Shown: one piece after another, positions 28,563 through 39,884 of the stretch
How positions within the stretch are numbered: the stretch's first letter is position 1
Layout: each line of letters begins with the position of its first letter
Origin: Haliotis asinina
Taxonomy: Eukaryota > Mollusca > Gastropoda > Lepetellida > Haliotidae
Assembly (NCBI RefSeq): GCF_037392515.1
Contig: NC_090283.1
Coordinates: 15,058,501-15,122,500, forward strand
Length of the DNA: 64,000 nucleotides
Direction of reading: 5' to 3'
Notes under the pieces: model-generated
Database searches by the model: none
Told to the model about the DNA's origin: nothing
What the model saw: only the letters and a program-made list of their open reading frames with translations
Made by a program: the position numbers and the translations under genes

Positions 28563-31500
28563 TTGACCTCTAAATGTGACTTAGTGCCACTATCATCTGA
28601 CCCATCCCAACATTCAAACATCACACGAAAATGTCTTCGGGCATTCCCAGTTTGTAGGCGAAGTGAAAGTCTTTAGAACAAACAGATTTCTCGCAAGCAA
28701 TCGACCACAGAGACTCGTTATCTTAGGCATTGATACAGTTCAATACTAAACCCGTGGAATATTTCAAATATGTTTATTTAAGATAACCAACACGAAGCTG
28801 AGATATGCCATTAGCTATAATACATGAAAGTAGAGGCATTTCGCATCGTGGTACATCACATTCGTTATAAAAACTCTAACATTGCGAAAATAGTTCATGT
28901 ACAAATATCAGACTCATTGGATGCCAAATGAAAATGAAAGTAATACACCCGTAAATATATCACACACAATTAAGTCAAAGAAACTTTGAAAACGTACAAA
29001 ATGTTTTCTATAAACTTTATATTTCTAAAAGTGTTCAACACTCTATTTAATCATTTTTGTGGCACTTTTTGATTTCCAATACTTTATGTTTTCTTTAAAA
29101 ATAATTTTAACAAATAATTTAAGATACATTCTTGGTGCGACAGACACTCTGGAATTGGTCGAGTCATACGCTATAAAATACCTTTGAAACATACACCACA
29201 AGTTGCATTCAGTTCACAGTACTGAGAGAAAAAAGACAAACAGTTAAATAAGAATGTTTTGACGTTTTGTGATGAATAATGAGGCAGTATTATAGGGGAT
29301 AAGTTATTGGTTGCAAACATTTGCTTCTTTAAATTGTGTATCGAAATCAACGATTACTTGCTGAAATTAACAGTAGCGCTTTTATTGCTTTTGTGACGCA
29401 CGGCTGAGTCAGGAGTGACGTTTGCTTTATGTGTCGGAAAATGAAACAGCGAAACATGAAACAAGACATCCTCGCCATACAGGGGAATTACGCTTGCCAA
29501 CTTTGCGTCCAAGGGTTATACGTGGTACTTCATAAAACATGCCCCTGTGTAGCGAGGATGAACGTAAGAAGCAAGGGAATGTACAACATAATACTTGTAA
29601 TTGATGAAACACGCACGAGTGTATAAACAAATACAAAATCGGTGGTGTATATTTAACAGTCAGCTCCGAAGATATTGAATCAGTGACATTGTAGCGTCAT
29701 ACTACTAAATATTTTCAGTGGTAGTACTACGGGCAAGGGGGTTGGAAGGGAAGGGGTAGCAATAATATTCAGACATTTCCTTATGTAAAGAAACGAATCT
29801 TGGTGTTTGGTCTGACAAATTCACATATCAGAAATGGTAGCGACGTTTTAGCTACCTTTGGGTTCCGCCCCACCATGGCTTGTCCAGCCCCTCTATGCAG
29901 CGCCAGAGGTCAGGATGGCGAAACTTAATCCCTCTGTTCGTTACATTCGAAGTTGATTGTAAGAGCTCAATATTTCATTTCGGTGCTAATATACGCCTCA
30001 TAAATGTCTTCATCAAAGTAAACATATAAGAGAGAAATAAGCAGCAGTTACAAAACAAAATAACTTTATCAAATCCAAGCAAAAGAAAATGGGTATTGAA
30101 ACGCATAGTTTTGCGTAGAAAGAAAACGAGTATCCAGATTGTCTGGCGATCGTGTCCATTCGTGTCCGCCCGGAACACGTCGAGCGATTCCGGGAAGACG
30201 CGAGTGGTGGCGAATGGATTAAATCTCGCAGGTAACGAGACTTGGACGAGACTTCGCGAAACAGTTGCTATGATACAGAGAAATTGTGAAAGGCAAGTGG
30301 ATGCGTAACAGCATTTCCAGTAACAACAATGTACAAATAGGCAAATATACAAACAGACAAGAGATGAAGTATATACACAAGATAGGACAAGCCTCGAGGC
30401 ATGAAGGAAAATATGTTTTGACATCATAAACAAGCACCGTTCAGTTGTGACTCGACCCTATCAACAATAACAATGACAACATGGCCGCGTGCCGAGCAAA
30501 GGGATGATTTTAACAAGTTTCCTCCTCACTAAAACAATTAATTTCAAGACGAAAACATAGAAATAAATAAGCAAACGGTTTTCATTAACCAGATATCCTT
30601 ATTAACGACAGCATCCCTTTCACACATCAAACGGTCACGTGATGTAGTGACATGCGCAGATAACGATAACTGTTAACATGCGCAGAAACTGTATGTACGG
30701 AGGACCATGGTTTATTTAATATCCAGTGTCAGAACAATTCATGATCGATGCTCCATGTTGTCGTCATCTGAATTCATTGACTTGTGATATTTCTTTGAAA
30801 TCATTACCAGATAGATTCGACGGACATTCATCACGAAGGTGCTACCACCTTTCGGAATACGTACTATCGATAAGTGAAACAAGAGACTTCTAACCACAAA
30901 ATATCAATGAACAACATTAATTTGTCCTTTTCGGACCTGTAATGTGTCAAGACATTAGCACTTCTCAAATAGAGATACTCCAACATAAAATTCTAAAACA
31001 TCAACTGATTTGTAGGACGATTCGCGTGTAACTGTGCGTTTCGGTAACATGTTGAAAACAACTTGTTACAATAACGATCAAGTATGAACAGGGTCCAGTG
31101 TCCCGGGGCACAAAACGTTGGTAAGTTTACGACCTGTCGTAACTCTGTAGCGTATTTTAATCCTATGGAATTCTTAGCGTAAAGAATGCTTTGAGGATCG
31201 GAACCACAATTCACAGAGCGTTCGTAGAACTACGATATTCACAAACATATCACAAACTATAGATTTAAGACAGGCCGTAAAGTTGCTAACGCTTTGTGCA
31301 TCGAGACATATGTCTGTAATCTGCATTACCCAGTGACAATGTGATAAATGTCCAAATAAAATGAGAATTTCACTCGTACAACGCAAAAGAAAATTACCCA
31401 TTGTAGCAGACGGTAGCCACTGTCAGATCTGCAGAAGTGATTTACACTATAGTATATTTAATTTGCATAGGACCAATGACAACAGCTGTCTTTACGAATT

Positions 31501-32685
31501 CTACAGGATTAAAGAAACTGTATGAATGATTGTAATTTCAGCTGATGAAGACTCTAACATCGTTCACTCGAACTAACTCGAGTTCTCTGTTGTCATGGTA
31601 ACATACCTATCACTGTTATATAAATCTAAAACGTTTTCGGTACGCCTACTATAATGCTGATTTGATTTGAGAAAGTAAAAATTTACCATTAGCTGAACAT
31701 CATCTTACATTTTGATTAACTGGTAGACCTGGATGAGGCATTCATCATAAGGTTTGTGACTAATCTACAAATGTGCTTGTGGGTTTAAGATACTTTTAAT
31801 CAAAAAGGTCCATAATCGGCGATCTTTTTTTATTTCATAATTTGAAAAGCCTATAGATTTTGCTTTCCCCTTGTTTTCGTTTTTCACCCCCCGCGGGTAA
31901 CCCATTTCACATAATGGACGTTCTTTATAGCGTGTCCTGACGTGCAGGACGTCGTTTCAAATTCCCATCCCCCACCCCCATGAAGTATGGACTAATGGGT
32001 ATTTTGATTAAGTATACAAAATGTCCTGTTTTGTTGTAAACAACATATTAGTACGTTGTGGGTTTGAGTGAGAAGACGGGTTAAGTACACACCGGATCGA
32101 CATAGATTGTCAGGCTGAAATGTACAGGAGTGGATTTCACACCAGCCGTTGTCTATTTCAGGACACACACAAGCGTGCGCATGTTGAAGGGGTTGTAGGA
32201 GTTGACATTTCATATCGGCATATGCACGTGTACACAGCCACGTGTTGTGGTGCCATCATCTGCAGAAATGCAAATTTCACTGAAGTGACGCTTGTAATGT
32301 TTTAGCGCGTTTTCAGTCACGTGACGCATCCCTTTCGGAAAACGCTTCTCCCCCAAACCGTGATCATGTCAATAATCACATTATTTGATTTCATTTTCTC
32401 ATAAATAGTTGTATGTATCTATGTGTTGCATCCCGGTGTCTTCGACATCGTCTCCATGGGCACTTCACGTCATCATGACGTCATCTGACGTCATCTTATC
32501 GTCATAATGAATAACCATGTTTGTCACACAAGTCTGTGTCTCGACTTTCTCCTTCTTGTCGACGTAATACAGAAGTTCAATTTTTTTATGCAAAGAATAG
32601 TTCAGAATAAAAATGCCGCCTTCCGATCATTTGATTTGATGTATATTTCATCCGTCTGCCATTGACGACGCGATGTCCATTTCAC
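28563..32685. other. About 4.1 kb without a recognised gene
   Basis: AT-rich sequence with chance frames. Near 31090-31240 a segment with GAATTCTTAG and GCTTTGAGGATC resembles the short inverted element at 16824-16931. No splice-bounded exon with a known domain was found on either strand. The end of the block lies just beyond the last exon of the TSP1/LDLa gene and should include its 3' untranslated region. Confidence 0.4.
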
Positions 32686-32688
32686 TCA

Positions 32689-32771
32689 TCAACAGTGTCC
32701 AATGATGTGCATCATAATCGCCATGACAACCAGACCAACGATGACGGAGAGAGATCCACTGTGCGAAGTAC
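32689..32771 (-). CDS. Candidate last exon: hydrophobic C-terminus
   Basis: On the minus strand the acceptor TTTGCTACAG precedes 32771. In phase 1 the exon reads TSHSGSLSVIVGLVVMAIMM, then HIIGHC and a stop. A small-residue stretch followed by about 20 hydrophobic residues at the very end is the pattern of a GPI-attachment signal; a tail-less membrane anchor is the alternative. A possible 45-base extra exon (32912-32868, reading RCVPEDIKKCRGTC in phase 1 at both ends) could precede it. Supported only by splice sites and phase. Confidence 0.4.
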
Positions 32772-35700
32772 CTGTAGCAAAATATGGAGCATTTGTAATT
32801 TCTGAATAATTAAACTATAGACGAATAATAAAAGGTCAGATCGCTGTTGCAGCCATGGACGTCATACAGCATGTCCCCCGGCACTTCTTAATGTCTTCCG
32901 GAACACATCGACCTGTCTTATCACCAGTGTTCAATATACCACGGGGATTCACATGCGCAGAAAGACGCCACAGGCTTGTAAGGATCAATATTTGAACACT
33001 TCCCCTGTTCTTGACACAATTACGAAAAATAATGAAAACTTTGAAACTCTCCTTAAAGTGGAAAAAATCTGTTTTCAAACGGTTTAAGTTCTTAGCAAGA
33101 TTCCCCATGTCATGGTATTAAATTCGGTCTGGCTGATAGTCGAGCTATAAAATTCCCCACAAATTCAAACACAGCAATAAATCAAATGTCAAACAACTAA
33201 GGAAAACCATAAACATTTTGTGCGAAAACTGGAATAATGTTGATCGTGTCTTTATAAATTGAGTGTAATCTTTCAATCATTGATATCTCCTTGTCGGGAA
33301 AAGTTGAGGTTTGGCTTGTTCAGAGCAGCAGGAGCAAGTTAAGTGTCAGTGGGTGAGTGAGTGGATGAGTGGGTAAGTGAGCGAGAGGGAGGATGGGCGA
33401 GCGAGTGAGAGTGTGGGTGGGTGAGAGGGCGGATGGGCGAGCGAGTGAGAGTGTGGGTGGGTGAACGAGTGAGGGAGAGAGTGGATGAGTGAGAGGGCGG
33501 ATGGGCGAGCGAATAAGCAAGTGGGTGGGTGAGTGAGGGAGAGGGTGGACGGGTGAGCGAGTGAGTGAGAGTGGGTGGGTAGGTAGGTGAGTGAGTGAGG
33601 GAGAGAGTGGACGAGTGAGTGAGAGGGTGGGTCAGTGAGTCAGTTTTAGCTAAGACTGGGAGTGAATAGATGTGGAGTAAATGTCTCAGAGGGGTTTGGT
33701 GAGTGAGTGACAGTGATGAGTGAGTGAGTGAGTGAGTGAGTGAATGTGGTGAAGGGAGTTTAAGTTAAGAGCGTGTATCGTGTGTATTTTGGGGGAGGGG
33801 CTGAGGGGTCGTTGTCAAGTGAATGTGAGTGGGGTTTGGTAAGTGAATGAGAGACAGTGATGAGTGAGAGAGTGAGTGAGATGTGGTAAAGGGAGTTTGA
33901 GTTAAGGGTGAGTATGGTGTGTCTGTGGGGGTGGAGAGTAGGGGTTGTGTGGGGTTTGATGAGTGAGCGACAGTGATGAGTTAGTGAGGGGGGAAGTGAG
34001 GGAGTTAAAGGAATAGGTAAAGCGGTCTGGGTGGGTGATTGAGTTAGAAAGGAGTGAGGAGTGACTGGGTAGAAAGTTTGGTGAGCGAGTGTGACGTTGT
34101 GCGGGCGAGCAAGTAAAGAACGAGTGAGTACGTAATTAATGATTACTTCGACTGTGGGATGTTTGTGAGAGAGAGTGCTGACTGGGGTCACAGTTGTCAC
34201 TAGGATGCGAGTAAGTATATTGTAACGGACACTTATAATAATGGTCTCGGGTCTTAAGTACTAAGAGAGTGTATACATAGAGGATGGAAGATTCGATGAG
34301 AATGTGTTAATTAAGAGAGATATGAGATATTAAGGAAGGGTGTGCTTGAGGCGTCCAGTGTGCGACTAGGTCCAGAATGAGTTGAAGGGTGATCTAACTC
34401 TCATTTAAGACATAGACAATCATACAGTTAAGGGAGACAACTCTAAATAGCAATTAGCGGGGTCAACTGAGTGCGTGAGTTTAGTTTTACGCCGCACACA
34501 GCAATATTTCAGCTGTATGGCAGCGGTCTGTAAATAATCGATTCTGGACCAGACAAATCCGTGACCAACAACATAAGCATCGATCTGCGCAATTGGGAAC
34601 CGATGACATGTGTCAACCAGGTCAGCGAGCCTGACCATGCGATCCCCTTAGTCGCCTCTAACGACAAGCATAGTCGCCTTTCATGGCAAGCATGGGTTGC
34701 TGAGGGCCTATTCTACCCTGGACCTACACGGGTCACCGGGGTCAAGAAGAGGAAGAAAGTCATTTCCCCTGCAAACTAATAACTTCGGTGTGTAATGAGA
34801 TTTTTCCACAAGTAATACCAGAACCTCATAAATATACAAACCTGTGTCCTTGACCAGTTTATAGCCAACCGACCCTTCTCGGTTGTTCGAATAACAGGGG
34901 TCGCTCTTTTCATCGCTGCCATCATGGCACTGCACTGTATCGTCACATAGTTCTTCCATCGGAATGCACATCTTACCGCTCTTGCATGTGTAGTACTTGG
35001 TTGACGTGCATTTTGACACGTTAAACCGGACAGGCAGAGCTGTAACGGGAGAATGAGGAAGATCATTTTCACATAATTGTTTTCGAAATATTTCGACAAA
35101 ATTAAGACGGGGGCTCCATAAATGGGCTTCACCCACTGTACCCATGTGGCCTTAACCACAAGGCCACAAGACTAGGAATGCAGTAGGTGGGAAGCAGAGA
35201 TTTGAACCCACAATCACTGGTTCCTGGCGTGCAAAAGGAAAACGACTAAGCACAGAGAACTATGGCGCCATAGCATACTGGGTCATTGATGATGTTGTTT
35301 ACATACAGTCAGTAAAATTCAAACTACATGACGGTCTCTGAATAATCGAGTGTGAACTAGACAATCCAGTGATCAACATCGTGAGCTTCGATCCACGCAA
35401 ATGGGTGCGTGCGTGAGTGAGTGTGTTTATATGGAAGCGGCCTGTAAATAATCGAGTCTGGACCAGACAATCCAGTGATCAACAACATGAGCATCGATCT
35501 GCGCAATTGGGAACCGATGACATGTGTCAACCAAGTCAGCAAGCCTAACCACCCGATTCCGTTAGTCGCCTCTTACGACAAGCATAGTCGCCTTTTATGG
35601 CAAGCATGGGTTGCTGAAGGCCCATTTTACCCCTACGCAAATGGTACACGATGACTAGTGTCAGTCAGCCTGATCACCCGATCTCCTTAGTCGTCTCTTA

Positions 35701-36517
35701 TGTGAGTGAATGAGTGTGTTCAATTTTACGCCGCACCCAGCAATATTCCAACTATTTGGCGACGGTCTATAAGTAATCGAGTCAGCCAGTCCAGTGATCA
35801 ACAACATGAGCATTGATCTACGCAATACAATAACAAGACAGCGAGCCTGATCCCCCGATCCCGTTAGTTCCCTCTTACGATATGCATGGGTTAGTGAAGA
35901 TCAATTACCACCCGGATCTTCAAGGCAAGACACAATTTTCTAATGAATCTGATCACCCATACCCAAATAATGGTAATTTTCACCAACGGAGATATCGTGG
36001 CAACGTGACGAACATCCGCCATTGCGAGGAGTATTTCACGGAATCGTATTGTCCTCGTGTGAATCGAGAAACTCATGGTATTTCCGTTATACGGACACTG
36101 TGTCACTGCAGACTTCCGCACACAGAATGACACAACGACATGTGCTAAACATATTCCGTGGTAAACCAATGATGCATTTCGAAATCCAAATATGGTCAAA
36201 ACATTTTCTGTATTCCGCGTTATCACTGGCGTTACGTTTTGACAACTATTAAACTCACATGGGTTAAAAATTAAGGGATTTAGAGATTTCAAGAACAAAC
36301 GGGTTGAATTAAATACAACTGTGATTCGGTTCATTTAAAATGCAATTTCAGTTACACGGTAAAATCAGTGTCTTCATTTTGACATTATCAAAATATTATT
36401 AAAATATTCAGAATCTGTAAGATTGCTATCTTGTCCTTGGGAAATATTGCTAGAAGTAACAGCACGAATAGGTTACGGTTTGAAAGTAGATACAGAAGAT
36501 GAAAGGCATAAATAAAA

Positions 36518-36556
<39 letters not shown>

Positions 36557-39045
36557 AAAGAAAACAAACACAAAAAAAGCATAAAAGAACAAAAAAATAC
36601 CCCCCCAAAAAAAAACCAAAAAAAAAAACCTCTACCTGCAAAGGTACACCAGAACACATCAAACGCTGCCCCTTTAGACACAATTCCGTGAAAATCCATG
36701 ACGTTTTTTTCTATTTCAACCCTTAAATTTGCATTGAAGTTTAAATTAAACGCTGATCTACGTCAAAGGGGTGACTGGGATTGGAAATGGATTCTCATAC
36801 ACGAAACCCTACATCACGCACATTCCCAGGGGTTTCCTAGTCGTCAATGATTTAAACGTTGGCGTCGAACTGGGTCTATTTCGGATCATCTGATCATTAC
36901 TGATCTGTCAGGTAGGCAGGCGGGAAGTTGAGTCCCGGGGCATTCCCTCCCTGCAAGGACAGCAGATAGCCACTGGGCTAGTCTGAAACCTGCTTGACGT
37001 TCGATGTTCGAATGACGTTAAGAAAACCGATCGCGACTTTACATTTGTCAATTTCGACGATAATGTCAATATGTTTTGTCACCTGAAGAAATACTGGGAG
37101 TAAGTGAGTTTAGTTTTACGCCGCACTCAGCAATATGTGGTGGCGGTCTGTAAATACTCGAGTCTGTACCAGACAATCCAGTGATCGATGGAAGACGTGA
37201 AAGGAAACGTTGGCGCCAGTGTGGATGCGAGCATGAGAGAACTCGAGAGGACAGTCATGATCAGTGCGGCACTTACGTGGACAAGGCACCCTGTTACACT
37301 CTTCTTCTTCGAAGTCCTCGCCTTCACAGTCCAATCCGTAATTGATAGGAGGATTGCACATCCGTTCCCGCTTTCGAATGCCTCCACCGCATGCCTCGGA
37401 ACATGGTAACCACATTCCCCATGGTCTCCAGGTACCGTCAACTGTAATCATAATAATACTAATAATTATAAGGCTGCAATGTGAGAGGGGAGTCTTTGAA
37501 TTCTCCAGAAGGTTCTCTGTGGGTTCGACTCGCAATTGCCCACTGGGAAAAGTTCCGTTTGCGGCCTCGGAGAAGTCCCGCTGTTGACAGGGCAAAGGCG
37601 AGGATCACCCGAATCATATCTGCAGCATGTTTTACCTAAATCTCTAGAGGGTGATAATAATAATAATAATGGTAATATATGTAATAACAACAACATCAAC
37701 ACTACTACGATTTCTACACGTAATAGGATCACCCGAAATGTCTGCTGCATTTTCATCTTAATCTGTAAAGCGATAAAGAAAATAACGATTAAAAACAAGA
37801 TTACAAACAAATGATGATTATTTTTCTGATAAAGATTATTGACGATTCAATATGACACCACAATGACAACGACGCCGACACCGTTGATACACCGTGTACT
37901 GTTAAATTATAGTTACTGTGTCCTATACACTTACTCCCACACCATTAATAAATATCTCTGTTTAACCAGAATGTCATGACCTACTTTAAACGTAACAGAT
38001 CACCTCTGTGAGCAGAGAGTATTGTACTTTTACTGAAGACATGACACTAAAAACGGTCAATAATGGCTGTCATTGAGACAAAACAACAATCTTATTTTCT
38101 ATCTGTTCATACTGAAGTGAGCTAGTCGACTCCCTAAGCTGGTGGATAAGTGAGGAAGGCTTTACGTCGTGTTTAGCAAAATTCCAGCAATATCACGATT
38201 GGCTACTCAAATCGTACCAATCGTACGTGACAAGTGAAGGCTTTAACCACACATTCAAACCATCGCCTCCCCCCGTCCAATCTGGGCAAGATGATGGAAA
38301 CGCATCATTGTCGCACTAATGTAAAACAGCCGAAACTCAAACGAATACAGATACTGTACTAACTTGCGTCAGTATATATCACTACATCCAATAAAAGTAA
38401 ACTCGTTTAACTGATAATTTAACACAAGATCACTACATTACGTGCAGAAAATTAACCGATAAATGAAAATAATAGATCAACGAATAACACCACGAAATGG
38501 ACTTATTAATTAGCCATCGAATTTACTCAAATAATTCGAGATCTAATTTCGTACAATAAACAGAATTATGAAGACGTTTCAGCTATAACTAGTAAAACAA
38601 AAGGTATGAGAACAAAAGGTTTTCAGTTATAGAATGAAGCGCTTGAAGACGCCCAAGCAAACAACCCTCTATTAATAAGTGACAAAGTATTAACTACACA
38701 TGAAAAGTTTAATTTCAGACTTGATTGGGGTATAGGTGACCTTTGGGCCCTCAGGATGTTTCGTGTTTTGGAACACGTTGTCACGGGAACTCACCTGGAC
38801 ATTCACGGTCATTACAACCGGAGTTTTCCGACATTGTGAAAGGTTTATCAAATGGCTTCTCGCCCTTCGGCTGCTGCCAGTGGCGCTCCCTTGATAAGAT
38901 ACCGCTTCCACACGTTTGGGAACACGCTGACCACTGTGACCATTCTGTCCATTGGCCTACGTCCACCCCCTCCCCTGCGACGGTGTCCAGCAGCATCAGC
39001 AGGAAGACTGACAGCGTGGGAATACTCTTCAGATCCATCGTTAAT
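32689..39045 (-). CDS. Secreted or GPI-anchored TSP1-TSP1-LDLa protein (4-exon gene model)
   Basis: Exons at 39045-38795, 37441-37277, 35039-34842 and 32771-32689 all have AG/GT sites and meet in phase 1. Joined, they give 229 residues from a signal-peptide Met (39038) to TGA (32691-32689). In order the protein has a signal peptide, two thrombospondin type 1 repeats, an LDL-receptor class A module, and a short Ser/Gly spacer with a hydrophobic C-terminus and no cytoplasmic tail, which suits GPI anchoring. It would act outside the cell in adhesion or recognition. TSP1-TSP1-LDLa is also the start of complement C6-type proteins, but no MACPF domain is visible here. The first three exons are firm; the last is supported by phase and hydrophobicity only. 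The introns hold SINEs and a GAGT-rich tract. Confidence 0.65.
33320..34200. repeat. GAGT/GGGT-rich simple repeat tract
   Basis: About 0.9 kb of diverged (GAGT)n, GAGAGGG and GTGGGT units with strong purine/GT bias on the plus strand, in the 3' intron of the TSP1/LDLa model. Long Pro/Ser/Leu/His frames on the minus strand come from the repeat. The same GAGT unit forms the tail of family A SINEs, so it may have grown from a SINE tail. Confidence 0.9.
34467..34736 (+). mobile_element. Abalone SINE family A, near full length with target duplication
   Basis: A full set of family A blocks runs from GTGAGTTTAGTTTTACGCCG to CCTACACGGGTCAC. CGGGGTCAA is found immediately outside both ends (34458-34466 and 34737-34745), a 9-base target-site duplication. 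Confidence 0.9.
34842..35039 (-). CDS. Exon: LDL-receptor class A module
   Basis: On minus, the acceptor is TTCTCCCGTTACAG before 35039 and the donor GTTTGT follows 34842; 198 bases, phase 1 at both ends. It encodes CTSTKYYTCKSGKMCIPMEE, then LCDDTVQCHDGSDEKSDPC. All six cysteines of an LDLa module are present, and the acidic DGSDE calcium-binding motif is intact. A short linker to KLVKDT follows. LDLa modules bind calcium and basic patches on ligands. Confidence 0.85.
35110..35260 (-). mobile_element. Family B SINE remnant
   Basis: ATGGGCTTCACCCACTGTAC, then TTTGAACCCACAATCAC, resemble the family B head read in reverse, with a diverged B box. The region between them does not match well. Confidence 0.35.
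35300..35700 (+). mobile_element. Abalone SINE family A, older copy interrupted by a younger one
   Basis: Older family A sequence runs from ATGACGGTCTCTGAATAATC to GATCCACGCAAATGG. It resumes after the inserted copy with ACGCAAATGGTACACGATGA through CCGATCTCCTTAGTCGTCTC. The interruption is the element at 35405-35634. Confidence 0.85.
35405..35634 (+). mobile_element. Abalone SINE family A, inserted within another copy
   Basis: Begins GTGCGTGCGTGAGTGAGTGT and ends GAAGGCCCATTTTACCCCT. ACGCAAATGG is present on both sides (35395-35404 and 35635-35644), a perfect 10-base target duplication made inside the older copy. The tail region (TTTTACGCCGCAC, CAGCAATATTCC) is deleted from this copy. Confidence 0.9.
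35698..35922 (+). mobile_element. Abalone SINE family A copy
   Basis: TCAATTTTACGCCGCACCCA, CAGCAATATTCCAACTATTT, AACAACATGAGCATTGATC and ATATGCATGGGTTAGTGAAG mark a moderately diverged copy. Confidence 0.85.
35925..37090. other. Intron sequence of the TSP1/LDLa gene
   Basis: No exon recognised. It contains the (AAAT)n tract at 36509-36558, an A-rich stretch to 36635, and near 36905-36990 a segment that in reverse reads like a tRNA-type A box and B box (GGGACTCAACTTCCC), possibly another SINE remnant. Confidence 0.4.
36509..36558. repeat. (AAAT)n microsatellite
   Basis: About twelve AAAT units followed by A-rich sequence. Confidence 0.97.
37098..37185 (+). mobile_element. Abalone SINE family A, tail part
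   Basis: AGTTTAGTTTTACGCCGCAC, TCAGCAATATGTGGTGGCGG and AGTCTGTACCAGACAATCCA; truncated after GTGATCGATG. It lies about 90 bases from the second TSP1 exon, in its downstream intron. Confidence 0.85.
37277..37441 (-). CDS. Exon: thrombospondin type 1 repeat 2
   Basis: On minus, the acceptor is ATTATGATTACAG before 37441 and the donor is GTAAGT after 37277; 165 bases, phase 1 at both ends. It encodes DGTWRPWGMWLPCSEACGGG, IRKRERMCNPP and ECNRVPCP. The W..W..W..C...CGGG start, the R-x-R-x-C strand and six cysteines are all canonical. The Trp ladder is a possible C-mannosylation site. Confidence 0.9.
38145..38215 (-). mobile_element. Family B SINE tail remnant
   Basis: GGCTTTACGTCGTGTTTAGC and AAAATTCCAGCAATATCACG match the shared SINE tail read in reverse. 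It is intronic, between the TSP1 exons. Confidence 0.45.
38795..39045 (-). CDS. Exon: signal peptide and thrombospondin type 1 repeat 1
   Basis: On minus, the acceptor CTTGGTTTCAG lies 7 bases before the ATG, so a non-coding first exon is expected upstream. Met at 39038 starts MDLKSIPTLSVFLLMLLDTV, a clear signal peptide with cleavage likely near VAG. It is followed by GQWTEWSQWSACSQTCGSG, the exact W..W..W..C...C.SG start of a TSP1 repeat, and a tail ending NDRECP. The donor GTGAGT follows 38795 in phase 1. Only four cysteines are visible in this repeat against six in the second, so its fold may be reduced. Confidence 0.85.
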
Positions 39046-39319
39046 CTGAAACCAAGATGGCGGAGATGAACAGTCGTGTAGGTAATCCGTGAAGTAGGAC
39101 AAGTGAGTAGGTAGGATATTCCATACTGCTGACGTTTGAGAACAAGCCAATGACGAATACAGAAGTTGAGACTGCCATATTTCTTCGCTACTGTCCTGGA
39201 ATTACTTGCTCTACTGGGATTGGACAATTCGTTTAACAAGTTTTGCAAATGCGCATGCAATGTAGATATGTACCTCCCCTTCATTCAACAAGAGGAAAGT
39301 AGTTCATCGTCAGTTAAAC

Positions 39320-39880
39320 AACGGTTTCAGCATATTCAGCAGCAATCGAGCATTAGTTCCCCCCAACATTTAGCAACAATGAAGCTTTGGTTTCACCCTA
39401 CATATAGCAACATTTTCGTAACCGTTTCACCGTTCATTTAGCTACAAAAGAGCGATTGTTTCACCTTGTATGTAGTAACAATGGGGTATTGGTTTCACCC
39501 TACATTCAGCAACAGTAGAACGATGTTTTTATTCTATATTTAGTAGCAGTGGAGCATTAGTTTCACCCTATACTTGGCAACAGTGGAGCAACGGTTTCAT
39601 CATACATTCTGCAAAAGTGGAGAGATGTTTTCACCCTATATTTAGCAGCGGTGGAGCATTGGTTTCACCCCACGTACAGCAACAGTGGAACAATGATTTC
39701 ACCCTAAATTTGGCAACAGTGGAGCAACGGCTTCAGATGACTCTTTGCAACAGTTCACCAACAGATTTATCCTACTTTTAACGACAGTTCACCAATGGTT
39801 TCAGAGCACCTGTATCAATAGCTCAGGAATGGTTCTAAAATACGCTTAAAACAAAATATCAAAACACAATTGCAAAAAAG
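39320..39880. repeat. ~34-bp minisatellite, diverged
   Basis: Units of the form AGCAATGGTTTCACCCTATA plus TTTAGCAACAGTGG are repeated about 15 times with many changes. The same family occurs in the same orientation at 50795-51215. Confidence 0.9.
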
Positions 39881-39884
39881 ATGA

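Noticed and set aside
28365-28676. Poly-Ser plus-strand and poly-Leu minus-strand frames
   Set aside because: They are produced by the TAG/CAG microsatellite and a family B SINE.
30096-30308. Short frame resembling the start of a kinesin motor (SIQIVWRSCPF)
   Set aside because: Similarity is limited to a few residues; no P-loop follows and no splice sites frame it.
33320-34200. Pro/Ser/His/Leu-rich minus-strand frames
   Set aside because: Translation of the GAGT-rich simple repeat; no start, splice or domain support.
35891-36334. 147-codon minus-strand frame
   Set aside because: No recognised domain; it overlaps a SINE end and lies in an intron of the TSP1/LDLa gene.
34842-39045. Complement C6-type MACPF gene
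   Set aside because: The TSP1-TSP1-LDLa start fits, but no MACPF or EGF-like exon is visible on the minus strand down to 32.7 kb, and a short hydrophobic end exon fits better.
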